Shown one piece after another: positions 54,301-64,000 of a stretch of 64,000 nt of DNA. Location of the stretch: contig NC_133218.1 in assembly GCF_040436345.1 (NCBI RefSeq), positions 24,974,710 through 25,038,709 on the forward strand. Reading direction: 5' to 3'. The notes under the pieces are model-generated. The model was not told where the DNA came from, did not search any database, and saw only the letters and a list, made by a program, of their open reading frames with translations. This DNA is from Pagrus major. Its lineage: Eukaryota; Chordata; Actinopteri; Spariformes; Sparidae. Both the position numbers and the translations under genes were made by a program. The first letter of the stretch is position 1. Each line of letters opens with the position of its first letter.

Positions 54301-57300
54301 AATCTGATGAAAAAACAACACTGATTCAGATAATCAGAAAAATGCTTAATATCGACTCCTAATATACAATATATACATGTAGATATATGTGTAACTTTTA
54401 CTTGTACTTTTGATACTCAAGTGCAGTTAATATCAGATATTATAAGACTTTTACTCAATTACACTTCATGTGGCTGACTTTCATTCTTATCAAAGTAATA
54501 TTTTGACACAATATTTTCACTTTTACTCAAGTTTGACTTTTGGGTACTTCATACAACACTGATATTTCCTTAAGCACTGTGCAAATATTGTACTTTTTAC
54601 TCCACTACATTTGTCTGACAGCTTTAGTTACGAGTTACTGGTCAGATTACAATTTTTCGTACCCTTCCTGCCCAGTGAAACTCTGAATCTGGTGAGTTTT
54701 TAACGTTTCTGATAACCTTTAAATTCTCCTTCTTCTTTATCCAAATAAACTTTTTTAAAAAACCTTCTTGGATTGGCTGGAAAATGCAGCTGAAGATCTG
54801 TTTTTCTGAGCTCATGAAAAGTTAGATTTATAGAGATTTGTGGTTCTTGTGACAAAAATATGATGATGTTATAGAATAAGATGCATTGCTGTAGATTAAA
54901 CTACCCAACAGTACATAAAATAGTTAAAATGAGCTCAACCTTCAGCTCAAAAGCAACACACTTAAACTTTTCATATTTTAAGTACATTTTGCTGATAGTT
55001 CTTTCTTTTACTTGAGTTAGGTTTGAATGCATGACTTTCACTTGCAGTGGTGTATTAGTGCAGTAACAGTACTTGTACTTCAGTAGATCTGAATACTTTC
55101 ACCCCCTCTGTAGATTTTTATAAACATGAAACCATGATGTAAAGTGATAGCATCCACCCCGCAGGGAATGGGAAAGGAAAAACACTATTTATCATTTGAA
55201 AATGTGCACTTCATTCTTGTGTTCTTTGCGCCTCATCCAAATGATCCCAAAAAGCAATTTTAAGAAACCTTGAGAGTTGATTTACGCCTCAGTGCTGTCA
55301 TCTTAATCAAGTCTGTGAATGGAACGAGACAAAAGTCCAACACCAGTCCGAGCTCAGAGAGAGGGCCGAGCCAAGCGGCGGCTGACAGTTGTCCTTTTCT
55401 GGCCGTGATTTAGGTGGCGGCTCGCTCCACTGTTCTCCAGCTCCATCCGTCCTCCTTTAGCAGCGTCTTGTGAGAGGGGGTTAACGCCATGCATAAAGCT
55501 ACCCATGGTCTGCATTCTTGCTCCGACTGTTGAGGCTGTCAGGGGGCTCCTCTTGATTTAGGGTGCCCCACTTCAGTGGCCCCTATAAATTTAAAAACTA
55601 ATTCAGTGCTCTACAGGACTTTCTGTTTTTGTAGCTGGCCCTCTGCTCCTTATCGTTACTGACAATTTTATGAAGTGCTCTTAATGAGCGTCAGATTAAA
55701 GGTGGCCCCTGAGAAGAAGAAGAAGAAGCCACTCCAGCCTGTGTGTGCGTAAAGGTGCATGGGGGATGGGAGGAATGGCTCTTGCGGGATGGTACACGCA
55801 GATACTGAGCACCTTAAACGTCTGCATGTGAGTTATTCATACGCAGGGTCCACATTATGAGACCGTGAGCCGTGGGAATGAAGAGGAGGAGGAGGAGGAG
55901 GGAGGCAGGGTGATGTGTTTGCTCCAACAGTTTTCAGACTCCCTGGCATTTTATACCAGCCCCAAAGTAAACACGGCTAACAGTTTACAGCCAATTAAAT
56001 AGTACTTAAAGGCGAGCGTTTATGGAGGTAAACATGTCGGGGAGTTCAGGGAGGATCGGGCCTGTGGGACACTTGAACCCGGCGCTCAGGTTTTGCGCTC
56101 GGTGCGTCCGAAATCTCTAAAGTCGAAGGCCGGTAAGAGCACATGTATACACAGGGATAGATTTGTGCCAGCAGATGTTCTCCTTGCACTCTATCTATCA
56201 AGCAGACTGACAGCCATTAAAAACAGTGTGTGAGTAGTCTGCCTAATGGATCTAAACATGTCAGCGAGGAAGGAGCTGTTGCGTAAGATGGCCTATATTT
56301 GCGATTTCAAATCACACCTCGCGTTTTCTTTTGTTCCACTTGTCATCAGCTTATGAGGGGCTTCACATAATTCTCAGCTTTGTAAACATTTATCTTCCTT
56401 CTTTAGATGTCGAGTGTGTCCTGTTTCCCAGGCGGTTGTTTAACGGAAGACTCGCTTTAACGCATCACAGAAACCAAGCGCGGCACGTGTTTTATGATCT
56501 CGTAAACGAGCAGTGATGTTGTGAAACGTGTGTCTGTGAGTGTGGGGGTGGGTGGGTGGTTAGGTGGGTGGGTGTGGGTCTGGTGTCTGATAGGGATTTA
56601 TCTGCCCCCCACCCCTTTGTCTGGATGGTGGAGCACTCCCCAGAGAGCAATGCTGGACAGGCAGGAATCTGTGTCCAGATTTCCAGAGATTCTCCCATAT
56701 CCCTTACACAAGAGTCTGGGAGAGCTGCTCAGCCAACATGGTGGAATGAAATCATTGCTTCACATGAAATAAATACTTTAAAAAAAATAAAGAATTTAGT
56801 CAGTATCTCTCACTTAAACTCAGCTACTTCAAATAAAGTCAGTTTGAGTAAAGTTTTAAAATTTTTCTGTGCATTTAATTCACGTTGCCTTCATGATCCA
56901 GACCCATCGTTTCATCTTTTTGCTACAATACTAAACACTGCATTTTCCTCCCTGCAGATTTTCATTAACAATGAGTGGCAGGACTCTGTCAGTGGGAAGG
57001 TCTTTCCTGCCTGCAACCCGGCTACTGGAGAGCAGATCTGTGAGGTCCAGGAGGCAGACAAGGTAAATTCTCTACAGCAAAGCATCTTCTGTCATGTCCT
57101 TTTCATTGAAAACAGGGTTATTTTACTCCAGATAGTATCAGTGCTGGGACAGTCTTTTGAAATACTCCAGGTACAAGTTGTAGGAGTAAGAGTATAGAAG
57201 TATTTCTACAACACAATTTAAATAAAAGTTCTCATCATGCAGAGAGGCCCTGTCAGTGTCAATGAATTCATAATTGGGTTATTGTTATTGATGCATTAAT

Positions 57301-60300
57301 TGATGTGTTTTATCTGATATCGCCATGTTAGTGTTGTTCCAAGACATCTTGGTTAATGTTGCTCCAGGACCATGATTGCACCTTTGTAAGAAGCGACAAA
57401 GACCACATGTGAAGCCATTGTGACTGAAAGAGTTTAGCAGCGGACTGTCTCCCAAAAGACTTGTTAACTCCCATTTTTTTTCTGTTTTCTGTCGTTATTT
57501 GGTAAGGCAACTAAAATACTTGGTTAGGCTCTGGTAAAAATAGACTCTTTCACAACATTAAGTACGTGTTAGAATGGATCACTTCTTCTGTGTGCGTATT
57601 TTTCTGGTCTTTGTCCCATCTCGCAAAGCAATGACATTACAAAAATGTGATTGGTCAGTTGCAATCATGGTCCAGGAACAACACCAACATGGCGATTTCA
57701 GATTACAGTATGCAAACAGAATTTAAAGCTCATCTTCACACATGGATTCAGACACATACAACATCTCTAATGTGGGTCTGACAAGGTTTTTTTTTGCAGG
57801 GAAATAAGTATAAATACTGCATTAAAATGCTTAAAATGTCACTTACTTCTTCTCCCTCATTAAAAATTCCAGAATATATGAACATGCAAAGTTTTCCTGC
57901 TGGACACAAGACGTCTTCTACTTCATTGCAAAGTCCATTCTCAGTGTTTGTGCACTGGAGGAAGTTTCCACAGCACACTTGTGTTTGCAATATTGAACCA
58001 AGATTGATTTCCCAAACTATTTGTGATGTCACAAATCATGCCCCACCTCTTAAAATCAGATTTTCTGAAAATATACACTTTGAGCAATGAATGTGAAGCA
58101 TATAGACTGTTTGAGTAAATGTCCTTAGTTCATTTCCACACCTGGATAGCTCAACAGTAAAATTAGGTTTCAGTTTTTCTTCTCATTACAGCATAACGTC
58201 TGGCTCTTAGCTCTTTATACACGTTCAAACTATTTGCGGTCGTTCTGGGTCTTCCTTAGTTCAGCAATGTTGACAAACAAATGCACCTGTCTACTGTCTC
58301 AGGTTGGATTATTACTATGTTTCCTTCTTGTGTCACAGGCTGATGTTGATAAAGCGGTGCAGGCGGCTCGTCTCGCCTTTTCTTTGGGCTCCGTATGGAG
58401 AAGGATGGACGCATCAGAGAGGGGTCGTCTGCTGGCCAAACTGGCTGACCTGGTGGAGCGAGACAGTGTCTATCTTGCAGTAAGAAAGTGCAATATTGGC
58501 ATTTCACCCCATCAGTTAATGTTATAATGTGTATATGTATAATAAAAACAGTCCTCTTATACACTGGATTATTACCCTATTTGTTTAATTATTTATAACA
58601 GCGCTGTAGCTGCATTGAAACTGTAGCATAACCACTATTTCTTTGTCTGTTTATTTCATTTTATTCTTGTTTTATTTAGTTTGTTTTCCTGCTCATTGAA
58701 GCATTTTTATGCCTCCTGTGAAGCACTTTGGGCCTCTTCTGTGTTTAAGAAATATAAATAAACTTACTTTGCCTTAAAGAGAACATATAACTGTAACTTA
58801 GGGGCTGTATTTGTGGTTTAGTGTTATCTTGGTGTCACATTTCACCCCTGGGAGAGTGTAAAGACTGGAACAGTATGGAATTATGTGAGGATCACAAGGT
58901 TATATCACATATTTCTCAAAATGTCTCCCCCGTCTCTCTTCAGACTATAGAGTCACTGAACAGTGGGAAGCCTTTCCTGCCCACCCTGTTTGTGGACCTC
59001 CAAGGAACCATAAGGACTCTGAGGTACTTCGCTGGATATGCAGACAAGATCCACGGCACTTCTATTCCAATGGGTAAGATCCTTCTTCGATGACTTCAAC
59101 AGAGTTTAAGTGAAATGGACAAAAGGCTGAAGGGGTGGCTGGAGGTTATTAGCAGAAGATTACTAGGATGAATCATGCGTGTGTCCGGATACATTTTGGA
59201 GATGGACACAGAGGTGTGTAGGTGTGAAGGTAAAATCACTGGCTTGTTATTAGATTGGTTGGATATAATACTTTGACCAATGTAACTGAGTGTTTTGGGT
59301 GCTCTCTTTTAGCTCTGTTTTGGTCCCTACCAACTCCTGAGGGAAACATCTGGCTGTTTAGCTGCTAAATGTTCCACTATGTTCACCAGCTAGTCACTAA
59401 TTCTGTCTTTTTTCTGGGATTTCTAGAGGCTTTTTTCTGAAAAGTTTCCTGCTGTTGTGTGTGTGAAAACCAAAACAATGACCTGAAAGATGCTAAAATG
59501 CTCAACTTTATACATTACACACCATCATTTGATCCTTTGTTATTATGGAGATATTAATCACCGCTGTTTCAAGAAATTTGGGGTATTAAGTTGAATGAAA
59601 ATATAAAGGTTTTGTAGAAAAATGGAGGCTTATACTCAGCAAAGTAAAGTATCAAACTGGCCATCAAACCAAACACTGATATTGTCCTGAGGAGGCTGCC
59701 ATCACTATTGAATTGGGAGATGGAAAAAGGGGAACTCTGGCTGTCTGTTTCAACAGGAAGCACAAAAAAAGGAAATAGAATAAGAGAAAGAGCATGGGAA
59801 ACCTGCTGATACCACTATAATGTCCCTCTTAAAGCTTCTCTTGTGTGCTGCTGCCAAACTAACCTCAGCGAGCATTTTCCCAGGGCTTTGGTTTGAGCTT
59901 TATTGCTCTAGTAGACCTTCAGAGAACATAAACAAAGGTGTTCATGTAGCAAGATGATGATGCAAGTTACCATTTTTGTTCACCTGTCGGGATGTAGCGC
60001 AGGACATCTAACAGCAGCCACCTCTCAGCATCTCTCCGCCTTGCACGTTATGCTGAGCTTATTGTGCGCGACTCTATCACAGACAGTGTGAAATGAATGG
60101 GGAGAGTCATTGTGTGGAGCACCTTTGGCTACGCAGTCCGGTATAGTTTACATTGCTTGTTCCAAATTGAAATATAAGTCATTTGAAGGCGTCATACTTT
60201 CAAACAAAGCTTGCAGATACTCGAGTTCCTCCCGAAAATCTCTTGTCTAATAGGTTTATAGTTTCGTTCTCCAAACAATAACAGTTTGGAAAGGCCCAAC

Positions 60301-61571
60301 ATCCACTGCCGAAATAAGGAACAAGTTTGACATATGAGAATCTTTACCGCAGTGCTGCGTCCATTGTTACACTGAAAATGATTATCTGGCTTGTCATCTC
60401 GCATTGATCATTCCAGTCCAAATGCAACATTAGGCAATGTTTCATCAGCTGACGACTGTTGTAACAAATTTAAACACACATTTCTCAATATCAATTGTTT
60501 TTGTGGGGAATGAACAAGCATGGCACACCCTCAGTAAGTACCTCCTTTTACTTAAGTAATGCAAGAAGAATGAGCAAACCTTTCCAGCATAACACCCATC
60601 TCTATGACCTAAAACTGTTACACACATGCCTGTGCTGTAGGAAATGTAATCTCTCACCAGGGTAAAGTCACCAGGAATGTTGCGTGTGGATTCGTTTACA
60701 AATTAACATGTTGAGTCAACAACAGCGGGGGTATCAGGTGGTGACATTTTTCATGTGTTTCAGGCTTTAAACTACTAAAGCTCAGAATGACTAACACTGG
60801 TTTCTCGTGTGTGTTTGTGTGTGTGTGTGTGTGTTCCTTCACAGATGGAGAGTATCTGACATTTACCAGATATGAGCCCATTGGAGTCTGTGGACAAATT
60901 ATCCCTGTGAGTATTCCCCCTTCCTACAAGTGACATGCATGATGGATACAAATGGACACAAGAGCTTGAAAAGATAAGAGCGAGTTTAGAAGAGACGTCG
61001 TTGGTTGTTAGTCCGGCCTGTTTGTTGAATCACATTCTGCATTTTCCAGTAATTCCCTGACAGTCACTGTTTATTCGGGTAAATCCTGCTGGTAAGCCCC
61101 AAAAATAACGGTGCCAGCTAGCTTGAGTAATAGAGACTGAGACATGCGAGGCAGAAGAGTGAGCTGAGGGATTTCATAGAGTGGGTTTGAGGAAAGGAGA
61201 ATGGTGAGAAAGGAGTAAAAGATCAAGGAGAAAGAGACACTGTTGATTGTGCAAGAGTGCAGAAAGCGTGTGGTTCTGCGTTGAGCCCCATGGGCTCCTG
61301 TGCAAAGCAGAAATAACACAGGCCTGTGTGTTGTACAGTGATATGGGTTTATTGCACATGTGTTGCAATTTCCCGGCTTTCTCAGAATACTGTGGGAAGA
61401 GAAAATACTGTACAAGTGCCGAGAACATTTTCTCACTTGACTATGTTTAGACAGAGTGAAAATGAGAGTAAGTGACTTAAGAGCGATGAGTTATTGAGCT
61501 TGACTTGTGACCACCCAGTGTGTCAGTCAGATGCATGATGTCTTTTTCCGGTGTGTGTGTGTGCGTGTGTG

Positions 61572-61610
<39 letters not shown>

Positions 61611-63636
61611 TCGCACAGTGGAACTTCCCTCTGATGATGACAGCATGGAAGCTGGGACCAGCACTCGCATGTGGAAACACTGTTGTCCTCAAACCGGCCG
61701 AACAGACACCGCTCACCTGCCTCTACATAGCGGCTCTCGTCAAGGAGGTAATTGACAGAGTCACTCACTGCCAACCACAATGAGTTCACATGTTCAAAGT
61801 TAATGCTCCAGCATACTGAATCAAAATCACTTACAGGTTTGCCAAGAACACAAAGTTCACTGTGAATTTGGCAAACACTTTATTTGGATAGTCTAATGTT
61901 AGTGTAACCGCAAGGTGACAAAAAGCAGATGTTTAACCGAGTGTCACTTGAATATCTGGTGCATCCTTTCAGAATCAGTCATAAAAAAGTTTAAGCTAGA
62001 GTTAAAGGGCCAGTTCACCGAAATCACAACAAAACATTTTTCATCACTCACTCGTAGCGGTCTGTAACCATGCAGATAGTTTTGATTTAATTAGCTACCT
62101 CAGTACAACAGAGGTCAATGTGGTCCTTAAAGTGTTCAAAAATTCCCCTTTAAAAAGTCAACACACTTCCCTATGAGCAGACTCTACGGTGGCCTTGGAG
62201 GGCAAAACACAACAACAATTCACAATGGTGGTTTTCACAATGACTGAGATGAAAAGATGTTAAGTTGAAACACATTTTAACACAGAATATTCAAGTGAAC
62301 TGACTATAATGAATCACTTTTATCATTAATGCAACATTATGTAGAATTTGGCATTTGGGGCGATGTAACACACATGTTAGGTGCTAACTACAATCAAAAC
62401 TCACTACATCTTAACAATGTTATGTGTTAAAACTTGTATGTTGAAGTAAACATGTATGTAACGCTGCGATTCTACTCACTGAAGTTACATAGTGCAGAAA
62501 CAAGTGATAGAGACATCATTCACCCTATTACAAGACACTGTACCATCAACATGAGTTTTGAAGCTGTTATTTTAAGCTAAAAAGTTAGATAATAATGTTG
62601 CTTGAGCCAGATTCATTAGATTTTAGTCAACACGTCTTCATGCCCTAAAAGACCGAACAGGCCACTGCCACAACAACATAAATGTTCCCTTGTGGTCATG
62701 TGGTCAACATTGTGAAAAGGTTACAGTTTGGTTAGGTCTAGGAAAAGATGCTGGTTTGAGTTAAATCAAACACTTTATATACATAATTGTGTAATATGTA
62801 AGAATTGGCCACCTCTTGAATTGAAATGCCAAACAAATAGCTGGCGGCATATCATCAGAGGAACCACTAACTGCTGTTAGGTAGTTAGCTCAGTTAGCCA
62901 TGTAGCTAGTTGGTCCGGACTGGAAGCTAAGCATGCTAACTTCAGTAGATACTGTATAACATAACGTCAAAATTCTTACTTCCTCACAATCTGTTGATGA
63001 TTTTAATTTATTTTCACATTTTTTTAAACTCAAATTCTTACATACTGCCCCTTTAGGTTTGGTACATACGTATAAGAGCACTGACACACAAAGCATAGAC
63101 ACAACATAACAGAGCTTCACATATAGTGCAGCTTGTAAATCATAAAATACAACTAATTCAAGTACATAGTAAGCGCAGTGCATTGTATTGTAGCTACAGG
63201 GTCAACGAGTGTGTACAATAGGGGCAAACACATGAGTGAGTTGAACAGGATAGGAACAATGCATCACAAGTTTATGTAGAGAAACCTAATCATGCTGTAC
63301 AAATCTCAGTGTCCACATCCTCCCTGTCTTCCCCCTGTTCTCTCTGACCTCGCCTCACTTTGGAGACTATCTGTCTGTTGCCTTCTTCTTTTTGATGTTC
63401 TCTGCGTTCTCTGCTGGTAGGGAGGTTGGGTTGGGTCCGGATTCCCCCACACCGCCTGTGGTTTTGCTTGGCTCTGCTGTCATCTCCGCTAAAGCTTGTT
63501 TCCTCTCATATTGTTTTGACAGGCCGGGTTTCCACCGGGAGTCGTCAATATTTTGCCAGGATTCGGGCCAACGGCAGGAGCTGCGATTGCTTCGCACATG
63601 GGCATAGACAAAGTGGCTTTCACGGGATCAACCGAG
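48250..63636 (+). CDS. aldh1a2: retinaldehyde dehydrogenase 2 (Aldh1a2), exons 1-7 (3' partial)
   Basis: Cytosolic NAD-dependent retinaldehyde dehydrogenase that makes retinoic acid, the main embryonic source in vertebrates. Seven exons join in frame for 266 codons (human protein 518). The N-terminus MTSSKIE.PGEVK.DPAALM is nearly identical to human. Then come the dimer/NAD-fold segments, WNFP at 186-189 (Asn187 of the oxyanion hole), Lys210 and Glu213 of the cofactor site in KPAEQTP, and FTGSTE at 261-266. The catalytic Glu and Cys are on later exons beyond the right edge. ALDH1A1 and ALDH1A3 are excluded by the N-terminus and by neighbouring aqp9. ATG 48250 is the first ATG after the predicted start site. 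Confidence 0.97.
53825..54060. promoter_or_regulatory. aldh1a2: candidate intron-1 enhancer with Pbx-Meis site
   Basis: Contains TGATTGACAG at 53888-53897, the exact consensus of Pbx-Prep/Meis heterodimers, inside repeat-free, sequence-complex DNA. Hox-Pbx-Meis control of mouse Raldh2 is published. Function here is inferred. Confidence 0.4.
54130..55110 (-). repeat. ACTTGAGTA-type dispersed repeat, longest copy
   Basis: Read on minus: GGGGGTGAAAGTATTCAGAT, AGTACAAGTACTGTTACTGC, TATTTTATGTACTGTTGGGT, then AATGTAGTGGAGTAAAAAGT and ATTAGGAGTCGATATTAAG. Nearly full length for this teleost family. Confidence 0.75.
56958..57062 (+). CDS. aldh1a2: aldh1a2 exon 2
   Basis: Thirty-five codons, [35 protein letters not shown]; acceptor ccctgcag, donor gtaaat. 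Very close to human. Confidence 0.97.
57063..58338 (+). other. aldh1a2: aldh1a2 intron 2 with mobile element
   Basis: Contains a fragment of the ACTTGAGTA-type repeat (57150-57310) directly followed by an inverted-repeat element (57311-57710). No exon. Confidence 0.8.
57311..57710. mobile_element. TIR element family E
   Basis: Left ATCTGATATCGCCATGTTAG and right AACATGGCGATTTCAGATTA are inverted repeats; pairing extends to CCAGGACCATGATTGCA and TGCAATCATGGTCC. The left arm has an extra stretch of about 25 bp that partly repeats its own sequence (GTTAATGTTGCTCC). No coding capacity. Confidence 0.7.
58339..58479 (+). CDS. aldh1a2: aldh1a2 exon 3
   Basis: Forty-seven codons, [47 protein letters not shown]; acceptor gtcacag, donor gtaaga. 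Confidence 0.97.
58480..58943 (+). other. aldh1a2: aldh1a2 intron 3
   Basis: A 464 bp intron with no further feature seen. Confidence 0.85.
58944..59073 (+). CDS. aldh1a2: aldh1a2 exon 4
   Basis: Reads [43 protein letters not shown], ending one base into an Asp codon. It is somewhat more diverged from human than the other exons. Confidence 0.96.
59074..60844 (+). other. aldh1a2: aldh1a2 intron 4
   Basis: About 1.8 kb without exon or clear repeat. It ends in a TG tract (60807-60834) just before the acceptor. Confidence 0.8.
60807..60834. repeat. (TG)n tract beside exon 5 acceptor
   Basis: TG repeat with one TTT interruption, followed by TTCCTTCACAG, so a short normal pyrimidine tract separates it from the exon. 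Confidence 0.95.
60845..60906 (+). CDS. aldh1a2: aldh1a2 exon 5
   Basis: Completes Asp, then [20 protein letters not shown]; 62 bp, so skipping would shift the frame. Confidence 0.96.
60907..61618 (+). other. aldh1a2: aldh1a2 intron 5
   Basis: A 712 bp intron ending in a long TG tract against the acceptor. No other feature. Confidence 0.85.
61551..61609. repeat. (TG)n tract abutting exon 6 acceptor
   Basis: About 28 TG units with a TGCG and a GTTG interruption. Only CTCGCAC separates it from the acceptor AG at 61617-61618. Confidence 0.97.
61619..61747 (+). CDS. aldh1a2: aldh1a2 exon 6 (WNFP, NAD site)
   Basis: Forty-three codons, [43 protein letters not shown]. Holds Asn187 and the Lys210/Glu213 cofactor residues. 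Its length is a multiple of three. Confidence 0.97.
62328..62604 (-). mobile_element. non-autonomous TIR element, family A, copy 2
   Basis: Ends TAATGCAACATTATGTAGAA and AATAATGTTGCTTGAG. Its reverse complement shares GGTACAGTGTCTTGTAATAG, GTTACATACATGTTTACTTC and ACACATAACATTGT with copy 1 at 16843-17219, but lacks about 100 bp of it. Confidence 0.75.
62786..63055 (-). mobile_element. non-autonomous TIR element, family B, copy 2
   Basis: Ends TGTAATATGTAAGAATTGG and TTCTTACATACTGCCCCTTT. The reverse complement matches the order of conserved words in copy 1 at 4327-4680. Confidence 0.6.
63523..63636 (+). CDS. aldh1a2: aldh1a2 exon 7 (FTGSTE)
   Basis: Thirty-eight codons, [38 protein letters not shown], in phase 0 at gtactt. 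The last exon in the window. Confidence 0.97.
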
Positions 63637-64000
63637 GTACTTTTCTCTAATAAAGTGGTTCAGATCAACAGCTGTCTAATGCTTGCTTTTGTCAGCAAGT
63701 GACACAGTGGCCAACATGTGCAGAGCATAAGAGCGGGCTGGGTAATTAGGGGACGTTGTGTGCCTGTATTGAAGTCTAAATGATAAACATCTTACTTCAG
63801 CTGCATGCCCTGTCATTACTGCTCGTGACAGGACGGCTCTGATTTTATCTCACACACATGCAGTATACAAACATCTCTCCGAAACGCTGCCCCTATTCTG
63901 TTTTCCTCTGCTGTATTAACTCACTTCCACAGCGTCTTTCATTGAGCTCACTATCAGGACACACACAGGAGAAACCCTTGTAGCTTTGCAGGACAGGGAA
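63637..64000 (+). other. aldh1a2: aldh1a2 intron 7 (5' part)
   Basis: Non-coding to the window edge; nothing recognised. Confidence 0.8.

Larger units (their letters stand above)
48367..56957 (+). other. aldh1a2: aldh1a2 intron 1
   Basis: An 8.6 kb intron, the longest here. It has sequence-complex stretches at about 51480-52350, 53825-54060 and 55320-56120, a long reverse-oriented dispersed repeat (54130-55110), poly(A) near 52484-52500, GAA and GAG triplet runs (about 55713-55728 and 55881-55901) and a FOX-type GTAAACA at 56028-56034. Open frames at 50204-50674 and 56556-57197 are not supported as genes. Confidence 0.75.
61748..63522 (+). other. aldh1a2: aldh1a2 intron 6, repeat-rich
   Basis: Contains a degenerate repeat (about 62005-62160) with GGGCCAGTTCACCGAAAT, TIR family A copy 2 (62328-62604), a stretch with GGTTAGGTCTAGGAAAAG (about 62640-62760) and TIR family B copy 2 (62786-63055). 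No exon. Confidence 0.8.

Noticed and set aside
56556..57197. 213-codon open frame overlapping aldh1a2 exon 2
   Set aside because: Only the part at 56958-57062 is coding; the rest is chance read-through of both flanking introns.
61520..61789. Cys-Val repeat peptides upstream of aldh1a2 exon 6
   Set aside because: Translation of the TG tract joined to exon 6; not a protein.
1..64000. CRISPR arrays, operons, phage or toxin systems
   Set aside because: The window is eukaryotic with spliced genes; repeats found are microsatellites and eukaryotic mobile elements.
1..64000. tRNA, rRNA or known miRNA genes
   Set aside because: No cloverleaf with intact A and B boxes was seen; the only tRNA-like sequence (34058-34213) is a SINE relic. 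The adam10 hairpin matches no miRNA I recall.

Overview
This is a vertebrate genomic window, almost certainly a ray-finned fish and probably a percomorph. It holds multi-exon genes with canonical GT-AG introns, long AT-rich introns, many CA/GA microsatellites, and dispersed repeats of kinds I know from spiny-rayed fishes. Four protein-coding genes can be read exon by exon: adam10 (+, 5' end missing), lipc (-), aqp9 (-) and aldh1a2 (+, 3' end missing). Order and orientation match the human ADAM10-LIPC-AQP9-ALDH1A2 block on chromosome 15q21-q22, turned round. I cannot tell which teleost a/b paralogue each gene is.

Layout. 1-16790: adam10 exons 3-16 (human numbering), encoding the prodomain from its middle, furin site, zinc metalloprotease, disintegrin and cysteine-rich domains, transmembrane helix and tail, then a 2.9 kb 3'UTR. 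17490-27669: hepatic lipase lipc, nine exons and 497 residues, convergent with adam10. 27670-30740: intergenic, with the lipc upstream region and two inverted-repeat elements. 30740-45250: aqp9, six coding exons and 288 residues, in tandem behind lipc. 45250-48100: gap between aqp9 and aldh1a2, which are divergent, each with a TATA-like box and a microsatellite in its predicted 5'UTR. 48100-64000: aldh1a2 exons 1-7 (266 residues, ending in the FTGSTE motif of the NAD site); catalytic Glu and Cys lie beyond the right edge.

The genes do not form one pathway. Adam10 is a membrane sheddase, Lipc a secreted lipase, Aqp9 a glycerol/urea channel and Aldh1a2 the embryonic retinoic-acid synthase. The likeliest reason for their linkage is long-range regulation of aldh1a2 through its neighbours. 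Several non-coding blocks look regulatory (aldh1a2 intron 1 and upstream, aqp9 introns 2 and 5, lipc introns 1 and 5), but this needs a conservation test.

There is no microbial-type system, CRISPR array or recognisable RNA gene. The most unusual structures are a long hairpin in the last adam10 intron, a roughly 490 bp foldback in lipc, TG repeats abutting two aldh1a2 splice acceptors, an AQP3-like selectivity filter in aqp9, and several inverted-repeat mobile-element families present in more than one copy.
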